Of a DNA stretch of 64,000 nt, positions 1 to 9,918 are shown piece by piece. The notes under the pieces are model-generated. The model had not been told where the DNA came from, ran no database searches, and saw only the letters and a program-made list of their open reading frames with translations. The DNA lies in the NCBI GenBank assembly GCA_942493375.1, contig OW818698.1, positions 7,502,001 through 7,566,000 of the forward strand, read 5' to 3'. The position numbers and the translations under genes are program-made. Position 1 is the stretch's first letter. Each line of letters starts with the position of its first letter. The DNA is from G942493375 sp942493375 (GTDB taxonomy: Bacteria > Armatimonadota > UBA5829).

Positions 1-754
1 TGTGACTTTGTTGTCTGTTTGGGTTATCAAACTCAAGCAGTCCTTGCCAGGCATAACGTCCCATTTTGGGGAATACACGAAATATGCCTCGATCAATATA
101 GTCCAGTATTCGTAAACTGAAAGTAAAACCCGGTAGGCAATAAAATGGAGCAGCCAGGACTGTCAACAGACAAAACGGTTTCAATACAACATTTCCAAAA
201 TATTCTTTAGCCAACTCGATATCGGACATTTTTAACGGATGCTCATCTGTTGTGCGTAAATCCGGAGTGCGTTTGCGAAATAAATTTATCACTGGATTGT
301 GTCCTAATGGCTCTAGAAATATCGCCTTTCCATTAGGTTTCATTGTACGAGCAATCTCAGAATATGCACGTTTAAGATCGAGATGGTGTAATATTCCAGT
401 ACCGCATATCAAATCATAACTTGAATCAGGACTCATGAGTGCCTCAGCGTCCATCACTTCAAAGTTGATTTTTAGAGATTTTTCTATAGCATCGGCTTTG
501 GCTTGTTGAATTGCTACTTCGGAGATATCAATTCCTGTAACTTCATGTCCACATTCTGCCAGGTGAAAAGCTTCACTGCCAGGTCCACATCCATATTCCA
601 GCACTTTAATATTTGATTTATCACTATGAAGAGTTGACTGATATTCTAGACGACCGATATTAGCAGCAGCGTAGAACATACGCAATTTACTGCGACGTCT
701 ATCTGTAAATGCTATATCGTGAAAAGCCGCTTCCCGTTCAAGTCTGTCTTTCAT
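1..754 (-). CDS. class I SAM-dependent methyltransferase (3' end outside window)
   Basis: The reading frame is open from an ATG at 754 to the window edge (about 251 residues seen), so the C-terminus is missing. A GAGGACA ribosome binding site lies just upstream of the ATG. Motif I of the Rossmann-like methyltransferase fold is clear (EYGCGPGSEAFHLA, followed by GIDIS for the acidic residue that binds the SAM ribose), and a CGTGILHHL motif follows. These features define a SAM methyltransferase of the Methyltransf_11/25 type. The substrate cannot be read from sequence. It is divergent from a second methyltransferase and next to an exosortase and glycosyltransferases, so a role in modifying a surface glycan or lipid carrier is a reasonable inference. 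Confidence 0.85.
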   Translation of the reverse strand, partial: MKDRLEREAAFHDIAFTDRRRSKLRMFYAAANIGRLEYQSTLHSDKSNIKVLEYGCGPGSEAFHLAECGHEVTGIDISEVAIQQAKADAIEKSLKINFEVMDAEALMSPDSSYDLICGTGILHHLDLKRAYSEIARTMKPNGKAIFLEPLGHNPVINLFRKRTPDLRTTDEHPLKMSDIELAKEYFGNVVLKPFCLLTVLAAPFYCLPGFTFSLRILDYIDRGIFRVFPKMGRYAWQGLLEFDNPNRQQSH

Positions 755-1168
755 ATTATATGTCCTCGTATCCAGATATGGATGACTTTCCTGCATCATC
801 AAATGGATCTTCATAGCCGAATGCATCGTAACGAAGCTCTTCTAGGTTCAATACAATCTTATGCATATTCAGGCTGGAGTCCTGCAAAAAGCAATGAGTA
901 TAGTGGCAGTTTCAACAACACCGAAATATACATTTACGGAACGTCTTTGAAGATACCCCATTAAAAATAGCTGTCAAACATAAAACTGCGACCGATTTTT
1001 GTGATATGGTATGTAGTGAGGACTGTTTCAATAACGAGGTTGCATTATCAATGACCAATGAGAGTAAACCGACTTTATTCATGAAGCACCATTTTTATTT
1101 ATCATAAGGATTATAAGTCGAATCAATAATGATTAATGCGACCTAGTTAACAATGACGGTGAAAGAGT
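755..1168. other. intergenic region between divergent methyltransferase genes
   Basis: About 410 bases separate two divergent methyltransferase genes. I see no RNA gene, repeat or convincing terminator. An 81-codon frame crosses part of it but also runs into the start of the minus-strand gene, has no family resemblance and no ribosome binding site. The space is large enough to hold promoters for both genes, but I could not pick out a good pair of promoter hexamers. Confidence 0.4.
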
Positions 1169-1903
1169 ATGGCAGGAATATCGAAATACAGAGTATTGAA
1201 CTCTGACCAGACCGAGGCATTTGATACCGAATACGTGCACGATGGTCTGTGGTCAATAATCAGGACTCATATTGATAATGACTTTCCGGATGGAGAGTTT
1301 AAATTCGTTGATCTGGGTGGAGGTAACGGTATCTTTGCTGATCGTGTTCTTAATCAATATCCTGCTTCTATGGGGATAGTGATTGACAGGTCTGAAATAC
1401 TGATTGCAAAAAACAGAGAGCATCCTCGCAAAACAACAATATGTGATTCTATAGAAAATCTTTCAGATCATTCTGAATGCAATGAAAGTGACTTGGTTTT
1501 CTTGAATTGGGTCCTCCATCACTTAGTTAGTTCAACACGCAGTGAGTCAATATCGAACATCTCCCACACATTATCCCAAGTTTCAAGATTATTGAATGAC
1601 AGGGGACGATTGTCAGTGTTTGAAAACATGTATGATGGGCTGATTCTGGATGAGTTGCCCAGCAAGATCATATTCGCACTCACTAGTAACATTAAATATG
1701 CTCATATAATCCGGAGACTTGGCGCAAATACCGCTGGGTGTGGTGTGTGTATGCTTTCACATCGAATCTGGAATCGCATGTTTGATGAAACAGGTCTTCA
1801 AATACTGGATTATACAGATGACCATGACAGAAAAGTAGCATTTTTACGCCGTCTGTTGTTGCACCTAAGAAGAATGCGTGTAGGACACTACTGGGTGAAG
1901 TAA
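1169..1903 (+). CDS. class I SAM-dependent methyltransferase
   Basis: A 244-residue protein with a canonical SAM-binding glycine loop (FVDLGGGNGIFADRVL, about residues 49-64), an acidic residue at the next strand (IVIDRS) and the post-III stretch DLVFLNWVLHHL. It lacks a signal peptide or membrane segments and should be cytosolic. The C-terminal part is basic (LRRLLLHLRRMR), which could mean contact with membrane or nucleic acid. It precedes the exosortase gene by about 160 bases on the same strand. The acceptor is unknown; a small-molecule or glycan methyltransferase is the likely class. The ribosome binding site is weak (GGTGAAAG). Confidence 0.8.
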   Translation: MAGISKYRVLNSDQTEAFDTEYVHDGLWSIIRTHIDNDFPDGEFKFVDLGGGNGIFADRVLNQYPASMGIVIDRSEILIAKNREHPRKTTICDSIENLSDHSECNESDLVFLNWVLHHLVSSTRSESISNISHTLSQVSRLLNDRGRLSVFENMYDGLILDELPSKIIFALTSNIKYAHIIRRLGANTAGCGVCMLSHRIWNRMFDETGLQILDYTDDHDRKVAFLRRLLLHLRRMRVGHYWVK

Positions 1904-2060
1904 ATTGGGTTATTATCTCTCTGAATCATAGAAACCAAAGAAATCAGACCTAAATGCAAATCTGCATGTTATCATATATGTGTCAAGATATTATTCTTTA
2001 TTTGTAGTGTGTTAGTGTAAAGTTTACGGTAGCAAGTCATGCACTTGGAGGATTGCACTG

Positions 2061-3662
2061 ATGCATATAGGCAATCGTACTGTTGTTGATAATGGCAATT
2101 CGATTTACCATAACGTATTCAGACATATCTGGCCCATGTTGGTGGTGATTGTGGTATTTCTGTTTGTACAGAGAAACTGCATGGCTGCCTGGTGGAAAGT
2201 CTGGAATATGGATGACAGTTACTATTCTCACGGCCCATTAGTGCCATTCCTGGCCGGTATAATGGTCTGGACCCGCAGATATCATCTCAGACTGGAAGAA
2301 ATCAAACCGTCCAAATGGGGCATACTTCTGCTCATAATATTTCTTCCAGCATTCGCAGTTGGATCACTAACTGGTGTCAGAGAGTTTCAAGCAATAGCAT
2401 TCATGATTGGGTTGTTTGGATGCTCACTATTGATATTGGGAATGCATCCCACAAGAGTTCTGGCTATACCTTACTTGTTCCTGTTTACAATGATGCCAAT
2501 ATCAGGATTTCTGTTGGATGCAGCAACGGGTAGATTCCAACTCATTTCAACAACGGTAGCTACTACCGGCCTCAAGCTTTGTATGGATGTTCAGCAGATT
2601 GGGAATACAATCGTTTCGGATAGTCTGCCGGAACCGTTGCTGATTGGCATTCCATGCAGTGGGCTGCGATTACTCATATCGCTAATCACATTCAGTTGGC
2701 TCTTTGTATATATATTTGAGGCCTCCTGGTGGAAAAAGGTTCTATTGGTCCTCCTTGCACTACCCTTAAGTGTCTTTATAAACTCACTCAGAATTGCTTT
2801 GATAGGACTTGTGGGAGTAGCAACTGATTCAGTGGATTGGATGCACAAATTCCATGATTATAGTGGAATGATAGGACTTATTTTATGTTTTGTTATTCTG
2901 TTTGGTTTTGCCAAAATTCTTAGATTCGGTGATCTTTTTGGATCCCGTGAAAAGCATGTATATCTTAAGCCGACTTACAAGATACCACTGATTGAAATGA
3001 TTTATGCATTCATTATATTGTCTGTCCCTATTATACTTTCAAACCATATAGCCTCATTGTATGAATATCCAAAAGGAAAAATTGAACTTAATAGAGTACC
3101 GGCAAATATGAATTCGTGGACATATACCGACCAGAAGATCGATGAGTCAACGCGTAAAACGCTTGACAGAGGAGATCTACTAAGTAGAGTATATGTCGAT
3201 AATGCCGACACTCAAAGACAAGTTGAAGTGTTCCTCGATGTCGCTTACGACTACACAGCATTTCACGATCCACATCTATGCCTCCCAGGCGGAGGTAGTC
3301 CTATAACAAGTGATCAGGTTATTCATATTAATTTGCCTGGAAAGCAGCCAAGAACAGTCACAGCAACACGATTAGAAGCTAGTTCAGATTATGGCAGCAA
3401 TCTGCTGATATACTGGTATCAGGCGGGAGATAAATCTGTGCCCGGGACGAGAGATATGGCTACATTGTTTCGCAGTTGGAGGGTCGCTGATTTTAAGCGT
3501 ATGGTTACAAAACCCTGGGAAATACCCCAACTCCGTACAGAAGTATTCAAAAGAAATATTACCTGGTTTCGATTCAGCACCAGCATGCAAGAGAATGGAA
3601 AGGACGATGACTTCCTAATTGGTTTCATTAAGAAGTGGACTGTAAAATACGAAGGAAATTAA
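2061..3662 (+). CDS. exosortase fused to a C-terminal EpsI domain
   Basis: Exosortases are multi-pass membrane cysteine proteases that cut C-terminal sorting signals (PEP-CTERM type) from secreted proteins. Residues 1-290 form about eight hydrophobic segments and hold the HGPLVPFLAG motif. The catalytic triad is visible: Cys199 in GIPCSGLR, Arg244 in INSLRIALIG and His265 in HDYSG. After a last membrane segment (about 308-330) the protein continues into an EpsI/DUF3485 domain with the motif HDPHLCLPGGG near residue 402 and IYWYQ further on. EpsI is usually fused or adjacent to exosortases in exopolysaccharide loci, as here. A GGAGG site supports the ATG. No protein in this window ends in a PEP-CTERM-like tripartite signal, so the substrate lies elsewhere. 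Confidence 0.92.
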   Translation: MHIGNRTVVDNGNSIYHNVFRHIWPMLVVIVVFLFVQRNCMAAWWKVWNMDDSYYSHGPLVPFLAGIMVWTRRYHLRLEEIKPSKWGILLLIIFLPAFAVGSLTGVREFQAIAFMIGLFGCSLLILGMHPTRVLAIPYLFLFTMMPISGFLLDAATGRFQLISTTVATTGLKLCMDVQQIGNTIVSDSLPEPLLIGIPCSGLRLLISLITFSWLFVYIFEASWWKKVLLVLLALPLSVFINSLRIALIGLVGVATDSVDWMHKFHDYSGMIGLILCFVILFGFAKILRFGDLFGSREKHVYLKPTYKIPLIEMIYAFIILSVPIILSNHIASLYEYPKGKIELNRVPANMNSWTYTDQKIDESTRKTLDRGDLLSRVYVDNADTQRQVEVFLDVAYDYTAFHDPHLCLPGGGSPITSDQVIHINLPGKQPRTVTATRLEASSDYGSNLLIYWYQAGDKSVPGTRDMATLFRSWRVADFKRMVTKPWEIPQLRTEVFKRNITWFRFSTSMQENGKDDDFLIGFIKKWTVKYEGN

Positions 3663-3882
3663 CTGTTTGCTTCTGGCTTTTGTTTTTTTGTCGGGATGGT
3701 GTCAGTCAGGCATCAACCAGCTATATATAGCGAATATTTCGGCCTTTAGCTGGGAATTGCAGGATTCAAAAACAAATGAAAGGCGCTGCAACAAGTGCCT
3801 GACTCCTCCAGTTGCCGGTTGAAAATACCGATTATCTTATTAGCAGGGATCCCTTTTTTTGCATAGTAGGTATAAGAATTCT

Positions 3883-5874
3883 ATGAAGTATTATTGTGGT
3901 AGAACCACATTGGCTATATTTACATATGCCTTCTTTTGCATTGCCTTTTTATTGTCTGGCATACACCCATTACAAGCTATCCAGTTGGATACAAACCTGA
4001 TCTCTAACCCAACACTTAACAGCACCTCCACAGGTTGGACAATGGGTAGTAACGTTGCAAGAGATGCTGCGGAAGGTCATCTGGCAGTTGGTAGCTTGCG
4101 CTTTCAATCGTCTGCATCGGCTACCTGGGCATCAACTACCATAGTTTGTCTCTCTGGCAGAACATTGAATGTAAACGCCTGGGTGAAAAACGCTCTTCCT
4201 GCTGACACAACTGCAGGCGCCATTATGCAGATAGTGTGCTATACTTCAGCCGGAAAGAAACTTGGATACCGAGAATGCAGAAATGTCGGGACGGATGGAT
4301 CCTGGGTTCGTGCGACCCTTTCTGTAAGAATTCCATATAATGCTGCAACTGTAAAACTCGTTTTGATTAATAAATCTAGCACATCCACTGCATGGTTTGA
4401 CGATATTGACTGCAGATATATTGATGATGTACAAATGAGATCCTTAATCAGGTACCCTGCATATCGTGATACTGTATATGCTGGTGATTTACGTGAAATA
4501 ATAGTTGGTGTTGAGGCGTATAGCTCCAATTCTGTGCCTATCGAATCACAGGCCCTGCGTATTGATCTGCTAGATTCCGATATGCATATAGTTACTACCG
4601 CAATGAGGACATCAGTAGGGCAAAAAGGGTGGGAGAACATCGGATTTTCTATCCCAACCAGTGTATCCGGCACTGCTACCGTGCGAGTGCGACTTCAGAA
4701 CCGATTAACAGCTGCCGTGGCATGTGAGCAATCGCATCAGATCACTATTTTACCCACTGCACATCCAACTGTACATTTTGACACCCAAAATAGATGGATT
4801 GTCGATAATGCAGCATATCTTCCGATTGGCATATTTACAAGTAAAGCGAGCATTGATGATCTAGATAAGTTACATGCTGCAGGATTCAACACCATTATGG
4901 ACTATGCAATCCTATCGAATACTATCTCTGAACAGAATACCCTTTTTGAAGCTTTACAGGCAAGAAACATGAAGATTCTTTATTCTTTAAAGGACTTATT
5001 CGAACCTGTATACGGCGAATGGACAGTAAAAAGCTGGGGCGGTTGGAACGGAGTAAATAATATTATCACAGGAATAGTAAATACGCATAAATCAAATACA
5101 GCTCTACTTGGCTGGTTTGCCAATGATGAAAAGTCTGAAGGGTATCTGGATCAAATTGGTTCGACCTATTCGCTGTTGAAGCAACTTGATCCCAACCATC
5201 CATGCATGCAGGTTCTATGGGGTATACAGGATACACCAACCCACACACCACTTTCAGACATAACCTGCATTGATCAATATGTAGTCTGGGATAAATATAA
5301 GACTAACGCTGCATCAGTAGATTATGATGTATTTAGTAGTCAGACGCGAGTGGTTAATCGGTCAGGAATGAGCAGTCGCCCCATAATGATGGTCAGTGAA
5401 TGTGGTCGATTTCCGACAACACCAGCCAGTCTGCCACCAACAGCGCAAGATATGTTATGCCTGGCATACGGATCGATTGTCAATGGAGCTCGGGGAATAT
5501 TGTTTTACAATTTGACCAATCTCAAAATTGATGGAGATTCCCAATGGGAAGCGCTCGGGATTGTTGGACATAACCTCAATGCAATACGTGATATTGTCTT
5601 GGGAATTGATGCTCCACTTGCTAATCGTGTTAAATCTTCTAACACCACAATTGAATGTATCACACGCAAAGTGAATGGAAGTGTTTACGTCATTGCAGTA
5701 AACCTGTCAGCCAACGCTGTTACTACTGTATTTACGCTTCCAAGCGGACTGGGTGCTATCGCTGTTGATTCAGGTCTTCCAGGAACTAGCTTAACTAGAA
5801 AGTCATTATCTTCCGGCACATTCAGTGATACCATTGAAGCAGCAGGCACACGTGTATACCGTGTAATTCAATGA
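3883..5874 (+). CDS. secreted glycoside-hydrolase-like protein with N-terminal jelly-roll domain
   Basis: The protein begins with a signal peptide (MKYYCGRTTL, a hydrophobic core, cleavage near LQA-IQ). Residues about 30-180 look like a CBM4/9-type jelly-roll module (Asn-Pro-rich start, WFDDID near its end). A beta-sandwich linker follows, then from about residue 300 a stretch that reads like a clan-A TIM barrel, starting with an LPIGIF strand. Glu416 in GWFANDE and Glu506 in MVSECGRF are candidate acid/base and nucleophile, by inference only. I cannot assign a family. I chose the ATG at 3883 over an upstream in-frame TTG at 3859 because it begins the signal peptide directly. It stops only 7 bases before the end of a convergent glycosyltransferase gene. 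No sorting signal is seen at the C-terminus. Confidence 0.75.
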   Translation: MKYYCGRTTLAIFTYAFFCIAFLLSGIHPLQAIQLDTNLISNPTLNSTSTGWTMGSNVARDAAEGHLAVGSLRFQSSASATWASTTIVCLSGRTLNVNAWVKNALPADTTAGAIMQIVCYTSAGKKLGYRECRNVGTDGSWVRATLSVRIPYNAATVKLVLINKSSTSTAWFDDIDCRYIDDVQMRSLIRYPAYRDTVYAGDLREIIVGVEAYSSNSVPIESQALRIDLLDSDMHIVTTAMRTSVGQKGWENIGFSIPTSVSGTATVRVRLQNRLTAAVACEQSHQITILPTAHPTVHFDTQNRWIVDNAAYLPIGIFTSKASIDDLDKLHAAGFNTIMDYAILSNTISEQNTLFEALQARNMKILYSLKDLFEPVYGEWTVKSWGGWNGVNNIITGIVNTHKSNTALLGWFANDEKSEGYLDQIGSTYSLLKQLDPNHPCMQVLWGIQDTPTHTPLSDITCIDQYVVWDKYKTNAASVDYDVFSSQTRVVNRSGMSSRPIMMVSECGRFPTTPASLPPTAQDMLCLAYGSIVNGARGILFYNLTNLKIDGDSQWEALGIVGHNLNAIRDIVLGIDAPLANRVKSSNTTIECITRKVNGSVYVIAVNLSANAVTTVFTLPSGLGAIAVDSGLPGTSLTRKSLSSGTFSDTIEAAGTRVYRVIQ

Positions 5875-5881
5875 ATTATTC

Positions 5882-7045
5882 TTAGGATAGTTTGTGCATT
5901 AGCTCGATATATTTCTGCACTGATTTTGTCGATGTAAACTCTGTCAAATCGCATGACACTGTTGAGATTCCTGGACTACGCAATATATCTGTTATCGCCT
6001 TACTCAATGCCCTGGTGTCACCAGGAGCTACCAAAACAACATCTTCTCCATCACCGATTATTTCGCGCAATCCTCCGGGACAATCGTAAGCAACTACCGT
6101 TAGACCGACAGCCAGTGCTTCAATAACCACAGTGGGTAAACATTCCCATAGTGATGACAGTACGAAGATCCTGCTTTTCTTCATATATGCAGAGGTGTAA
6201 TGTACATATCCGGGAAGTGAGACTCGATCTGATAATCCTAAAGAATCTGCAAGCGCCAGCAGATTCTCCTTTTCCGGACCATCACCGAGTATGACCAATC
6301 TGGCATTATATTCCTTTGGCACATCGAGAAATGCCCGAATAAGTTCATCGAACCCCTTTATAGGACTAAGTCTGCCTGCTGCTAGAATAATAGGCCCAGA
6401 GTCCCAATCAATCCCTTCAATCTCAATGGGGGAATCCAGAGAATTCCAAAAACTTGTAGTGATAACTGGATTGTGTATTACTGATATACGACCTATCGGC
6501 AATGAGCATGCTTGTGCTGCATCGGATGCTGCAGCATGTGAAACAGCTACTATGGAGTCTGCTAGTCTATAAAAGTACTTCATAAGTGCTGGTATCGATC
6601 TGTCAGCGAACGATCTTTGCCCAGGCTCTCCCCTGGAAACTATTGAATGAATAGCAATGATTATTTTTGTCCTGACCCTTGAAAGTATTCGCGCCCAGAG
6701 AGCTACAATACTTGCATAATTCTTGGCAGTAATCAGATATTTAGGCCTGCGTGTACGTAAATATCTTGCAAGAGGTAATATTGCACCGAGTACCCGGTTA
6801 GTTTGAAGATCTGTGACAGGAACTAGACTTAGTGCTTCTTGAAGGTATTCACCATGACTACTGCAAACAACAATTTCTGTCTTTAGCCCGTTGGATGTTA
6901 ATCCATCCGCAAGATTTATAAGTACTTTCTCTACACCACCCATAGAAAAATCCGGCATAAAGATCACACAATCGAGTATTTCCGGAATATTGGATTCGAT
7001 ATGTGTACTTCTCCCATTTCCTGGAGGGTGGTTATGCAGAAGCAA
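5882..7045 (-). CDS. GT4-family glycosyltransferase
   Basis: A GT-B fold, retaining glycosyltransferase of family 4. The N-terminal domain opens with a Gly-Gly acceptor loop (FSMGGVEKVLINLADGL). The C-terminal donor domain has GRLSPIKGFDELI, LGDGPEKENL, LPGYV and the E-x7-E motif (WECLPTVVIEALAVG). I chose the TTG at 7045: it sits one base past the TAA stop of the upstream ligase-like gene and has a GGGAGGG site, whereas the ATG at 7096 lies inside that gene with no ribosome binding site. It is the last gene of a three-gene minus-strand unit (GT4, O-antigen ligase-like, GT4) that probably builds a surface polysaccharide. The sugar is unknown. Confidence 0.88.
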   Translation of the reverse strand: MLLHNHPPGNGRSTHIESNIPEILDCVIFMPDFSMGGVEKVLINLADGLTSNGLKTEIVVCSSHGEYLQEALSLVPVTDLQTNRVLGAILPLARYLRTRRPKYLITAKNYASIVALWARILSRVRTKIIIAIHSIVSRGEPGQRSFADRSIPALMKYFYRLADSIVAVSHAAASDAAQACSLPIGRISVIHNPVITTSFWNSLDSPIEIEGIDWDSGPIILAAGRLSPIKGFDELIRAFLDVPKEYNARLVILGDGPEKENLLALADSLGLSDRVSLPGYVHYTSAYMKKSRIFVLSSLWECLPTVVIEALAVGLTVVAYDCPGGLREIIGDGEDVVLVAPGDTRALSKAITDILRSPGISTVSCDLTEFTSTKSVQKYIELMHKLS

Positions 7046-7046
7046 C

Positions 7047-8330
7047 TTAATCCCTCCCGAGGACCTTTCGCAGTATATATACCCGTTGTGGTTCATATAC
7101 AGGATTAAGAGGACCAGACATCAAACGAGGTAATTCCGTTTTCGATCCTTCATCACAGGTATCATTTAATGATTCTTTCATTTCTGCTTCAGCAAACCGC
7201 TCGATAATCAAAACGATCGCAAACATGAGCCATGTAAATTTATTCATAAGTAAGTTCAATGAGCAAGCTGAAACTATCCAGGTTACAAGTATCGATATGC
7301 ATACTGTCTTGTCAGTTCCCTTACCTATAGAACGTAATTTCCACAGGCATCCACCTGAAAACGATATGAACAGAGTGAATCCTATAGCGCCTGTCTCAAC
7401 AAGAATACTTAAAAATGTCTGATGGGCTACTTTATATCCACGGATCATAGTCTGTATAGAATCAGGAAATGAAGCATCACCCACACCTATCCACGGGTGT
7501 GCGACAAACACTCTCAAACCAGCTTCCCATACCTGCTTTCTACCGCTGGCATCCCCATGAAATATTTCATTGAAAACACCGGAAAATCTTTCTAATTGTT
7601 CAGGCGGCAAGTAATAGATAATACCCAATACAGCAACAGAGGATATAGAGAGTGTGAAAAACCTGCGAGCCCAGTTCATTTTTGGGATTGATGCTAATAT
7701 GAAAACACTCGCTGTAGCCGTAGATAGAAATGCACCTCTAGAACCAGTCAGAACCACCGTTAGCAAGGCAACAGGAATATACATGCCTGCAAATAATGAA
7801 GAAAATATGTTCTTTGAGCGGATGAATAGAAACCAGGCAAGCGGCATACCTAGTGCAAGAGAGACTCCGAAATAATTGGGGTCATATCCTATTGCTGAAT
7901 AACGGTCCTCATAAACGGATTGATGTGTAGAATAGTTGATAAGTGTGATTGCGCAAAGCACGTATGCCCCAAAGATATAGAACTGAAGTATACGTTCAAG
8001 AAGATCTCTGTCATCGACGAACTGCCATAATAACCAGAGCATTGTTACTAGCTGAACATAGGTTGTAAAACGAATGGCAGTCAACTGCACATTAAGGCTC
8101 CATAGATATGTTAAGCCTGCCCATAGAACAAAGGCTATCACAGGCAAGATCACTCTGGGTGTTGCATATACCCATCTTCGTGCAATGATTGCAAAAATGC
8201 CCAGAATAAACACCATAATACCGATAATTCTAGTAATGCTTCCGACTGCAGGATACTTGGCTACAATGTTCTCCAGCGGGACGGCCAATGCAAAGATTAG
8301 AATTCCCGTTGTTGCCATTCTTTGAATCAT
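7047..8330 (-). CDS. O-antigen ligase / Wzy-type polymerase family membrane protein
   Basis: A 427-residue protein with about ten to twelve hydrophobic segments. Its central part matches the Wzy_C/O-antigen ligase domain: RKQVWEAGLRVFVAHPWIGV followed by a periplasmic loop and AHQTFLSILVETGAIG. Such proteins join undecaprenyl-linked glycans to an acceptor or polymerise repeat units in the periplasm. The ATG overlaps the stop of the preceding glycosyltransferase gene by four bases (ATGA), which indicates translational coupling. Whether it acts as ligase, polymerase or protein O-glycosyltransferase cannot be told from the sequence. The presence of an exosortase-EpsI gene nearby fits an exopolysaccharide assembly locus. 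Confidence 0.88.
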   Translation of the reverse strand: MIQRMATTGILIFALAVPLENIVAKYPAVGSITRIIGIMVFILGIFAIIARRWVYATPRVILPVIAFVLWAGLTYLWSLNVQLTAIRFTTYVQLVTMLWLLWQFVDDRDLLERILQFYIFGAYVLCAITLINYSTHQSVYEDRYSAIGYDPNYFGVSLALGMPLAWFLFIRSKNIFSSLFAGMYIPVALLTVVLTGSRGAFLSTATASVFILASIPKMNWARRFFTLSISSVAVLGIIYYLPPEQLERFSGVFNEIFHGDASGRKQVWEAGLRVFVAHPWIGVGDASFPDSIQTMIRGYKVAHQTFLSILVETGAIGFTLFISFSGGCLWKLRSIGKGTDKTVCISILVTWIVSACSLNLLMNKFTWLMFAIVLIIERFAEAEMKESLNDTCDEGSKTELPRLMSGPLNPVYEPQRVYILRKVLGRD

Positions 8331-9634
8331 GACATCACCTTGTTAATATAAGTATTCGCATGTTTGGGGAGAATGTCTATTAAGAAGTCAGATAGCGCCG
8401 CAGCCTGATCTTTTCTTGTTAGGCCACGGATACAGACCTCAGGCGGTGAAGAAATGTAACCTCTGGATTGCTTCTCATCCAGCCAAAAAGCCAGTTTCTG
8501 TTTTATCGCCAAAACGTCTGATGATACAAAACCTGCATTTATTTTTGCGACCAATTCTGCTGCCTCTCCATGGTCACATCCGATGCATAATATTGGTCTC
8601 CTGGCTCCAATATACTCAAACAATTTTCCAGACAGGATGCCTTTGTCCTCCGGGCCGTCACGCAACAGGAGGAGCAGTACATCACTATTGCGTTGAGCGG
8701 TTATTGAATCTGCAAATGATATTTCATTATGGACTGACACGTTATCTGATACACCATATTTAGTGGCAAATTCAATGGCAGAAGTTACATTATGCCCATA
8801 AAACGACACTTCAATATTTCTATGGTTCTCCTGCATATCAGCGATAGCAATAAATAATGGACCCGGATCTCCATGTACAGGGAATAAATTGCCGAAATAT
8901 CCGATTCTAAGCTTGTCTGGTGGGCCATAATCAAATTCTTGAGTAGGATAGTCTTCATCATCATAACCGTTCATAATACACTTTATAGGTTGAACATAAT
9001 TCCTCCTGAGGGTTTCCACCAGATGATTGCTAACCGTGACTATTCCTATTGCTGAATTCAGAACATTCTTCTCCAGTCTCTTTTCAAAAGCTGTACGTAT
9101 TGCATACCTTGGGTGGTATGCGTTGTCCGTCCACAGATCGCGCAGTTCCGCTACCCAGGGAATGCCCACAGTATCAGATATCTGTTTGGCAACAAGTAGT
9201 GAAGTATAAGGCAGGGCGCTGGCGAATATTATGTCGGGCACCCATTCTTTACATAATTTAATTCCTTCCTGCACTGCAGGAGAATACCATCCTACATGAA
9301 CATCAGGATAAGCGGCTATATTTGTATACAAGAGTCGCAGAGCTTTATATAGGTTGCCATGTCTGGGTGGATGTTTGCTGGTCTGAGATGTTTTCGCAGT
9401 ACCCGATGGATGCTCGGTGATGTATTTGAGGTGCATTCTGTCGAACCATTTCGTATAGATGATACGATCACGATCCAGTTCGACCTTTAGAACGGGTGGG
9501 GCAGTCTGTCCTACAGCCGTAAGAACACGTACATCGTGCCCACTGGCAGCAAGATACTTGGCATTTTTGCCAACTCTGACAGCTCCAATTGAATTATACG
9601 GAGGGAACCAGTATGAGACTATAAGTATTCGCAT
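8327..9634 (-). CDS. GT4-like glycosyltransferase
   Basis: The protein starts MRILIVSYWFPPYNSIGAVR, the usual N-terminal strand and acceptor loop of WbuB/GT4-type enzymes. The C-terminal domain has RIGYFGNLFPVHG, a variant E-x7-type region and SGKLFEYIGARRPILCIG, where the glutamate contacts the nucleotide sugar. I placed the start at 9634, where a CGGGAG site lies seven to eight bases upstream, rather than at 9712; the extra 26 residues look like non-coding translation. It is the first gene of the three-gene glycan unit and is stop-start coupled to the ligase-like gene. Donor and acceptor are not known. Confidence 0.88.
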   Translation of the reverse strand: MRILIVSYWFPPYNSIGAVRVGKNAKYLAASGHDVRVLTAVGQTAPPVLKVELDRDRIIYTKWFDRMHLKYITEHPSGTAKTSQTSKHPPRHGNLYKALRLLYTNIAAYPDVHVGWYSPAVQEGIKLCKEWVPDIIFASALPYTSLLVAKQISDTVGIPWVAELRDLWTDNAYHPRYAIRTAFEKRLEKNVLNSAIGIVTVSNHLVETLRRNYVQPIKCIMNGYDDEDYPTQEFDYGPPDKLRIGYFGNLFPVHGDPGPLFIAIADMQENHRNIEVSFYGHNVTSAIEFATKYGVSDNVSVHNEISFADSITAQRNSDVLLLLLRDGPEDKGILSGKLFEYIGARRPILCIGCDHGEAAELVAKINAGFVSSDVLAIKQKLAFWLDEKQSRGYISSPPEVCIRGLTRKDQAAALSDFLIDILPKHANTYINKVMS

Positions 9635-9838
9635 ATATACTCCCGTTGATCGAAGGGATAAGCACATATTCAAGCGATATAGACTTACAATCAAATGATC
9701 CGGGCAATCCAATACCAGTAAAATGAATTGCCACGAAAGTTGCGTTACAAGGTTTCTGTCATATTATACCTCATAATATGAATATTTAGTTCCTCATTTT
9801 GCAAACAATATGCAAGTGTAGTAATGATCAACGACTCT

Positions 9839-9918
9839 TAGCCCGCTTTATTAACTAAGCTTCGCTTCTGTCCGGCAGTAGGGACAAAAGCTGCGTCAGT
9901 CATGAATAATTCGGGCTA
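9839..9918. repeat. MITE-like palindromic element, copy 1 (80 bp)
   Basis: The element has imperfect terminal inverted repeats beginning TAGCCCGC and matching 13 of 16 positions between the two ends, around a core containing AAGCTTCGCTT, GGCAGTAG and GACAAAAGCTG. A second copy lies at 32943-33048; across the 37-base core the two differ at about four positions. The last three bases (CTA) are the reverse complement of the TAG stop codon of the MFS gene, so the element overlaps and ends that reading frame. There is no coding capacity, as expected for a non-autonomous mobile or REP-like element. Confidence 0.75.

Noticed and set aside
719..964. 81-codon plus-strand frame
   Set aside because: It overlaps the start of the minus-strand methyltransferase gene, has no ribosome binding site and no family resemblance.
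4239..4673. 144-codon minus-strand frame
   Set aside because: It lies within the secreted glycosidase-like gene and has no support of its own.
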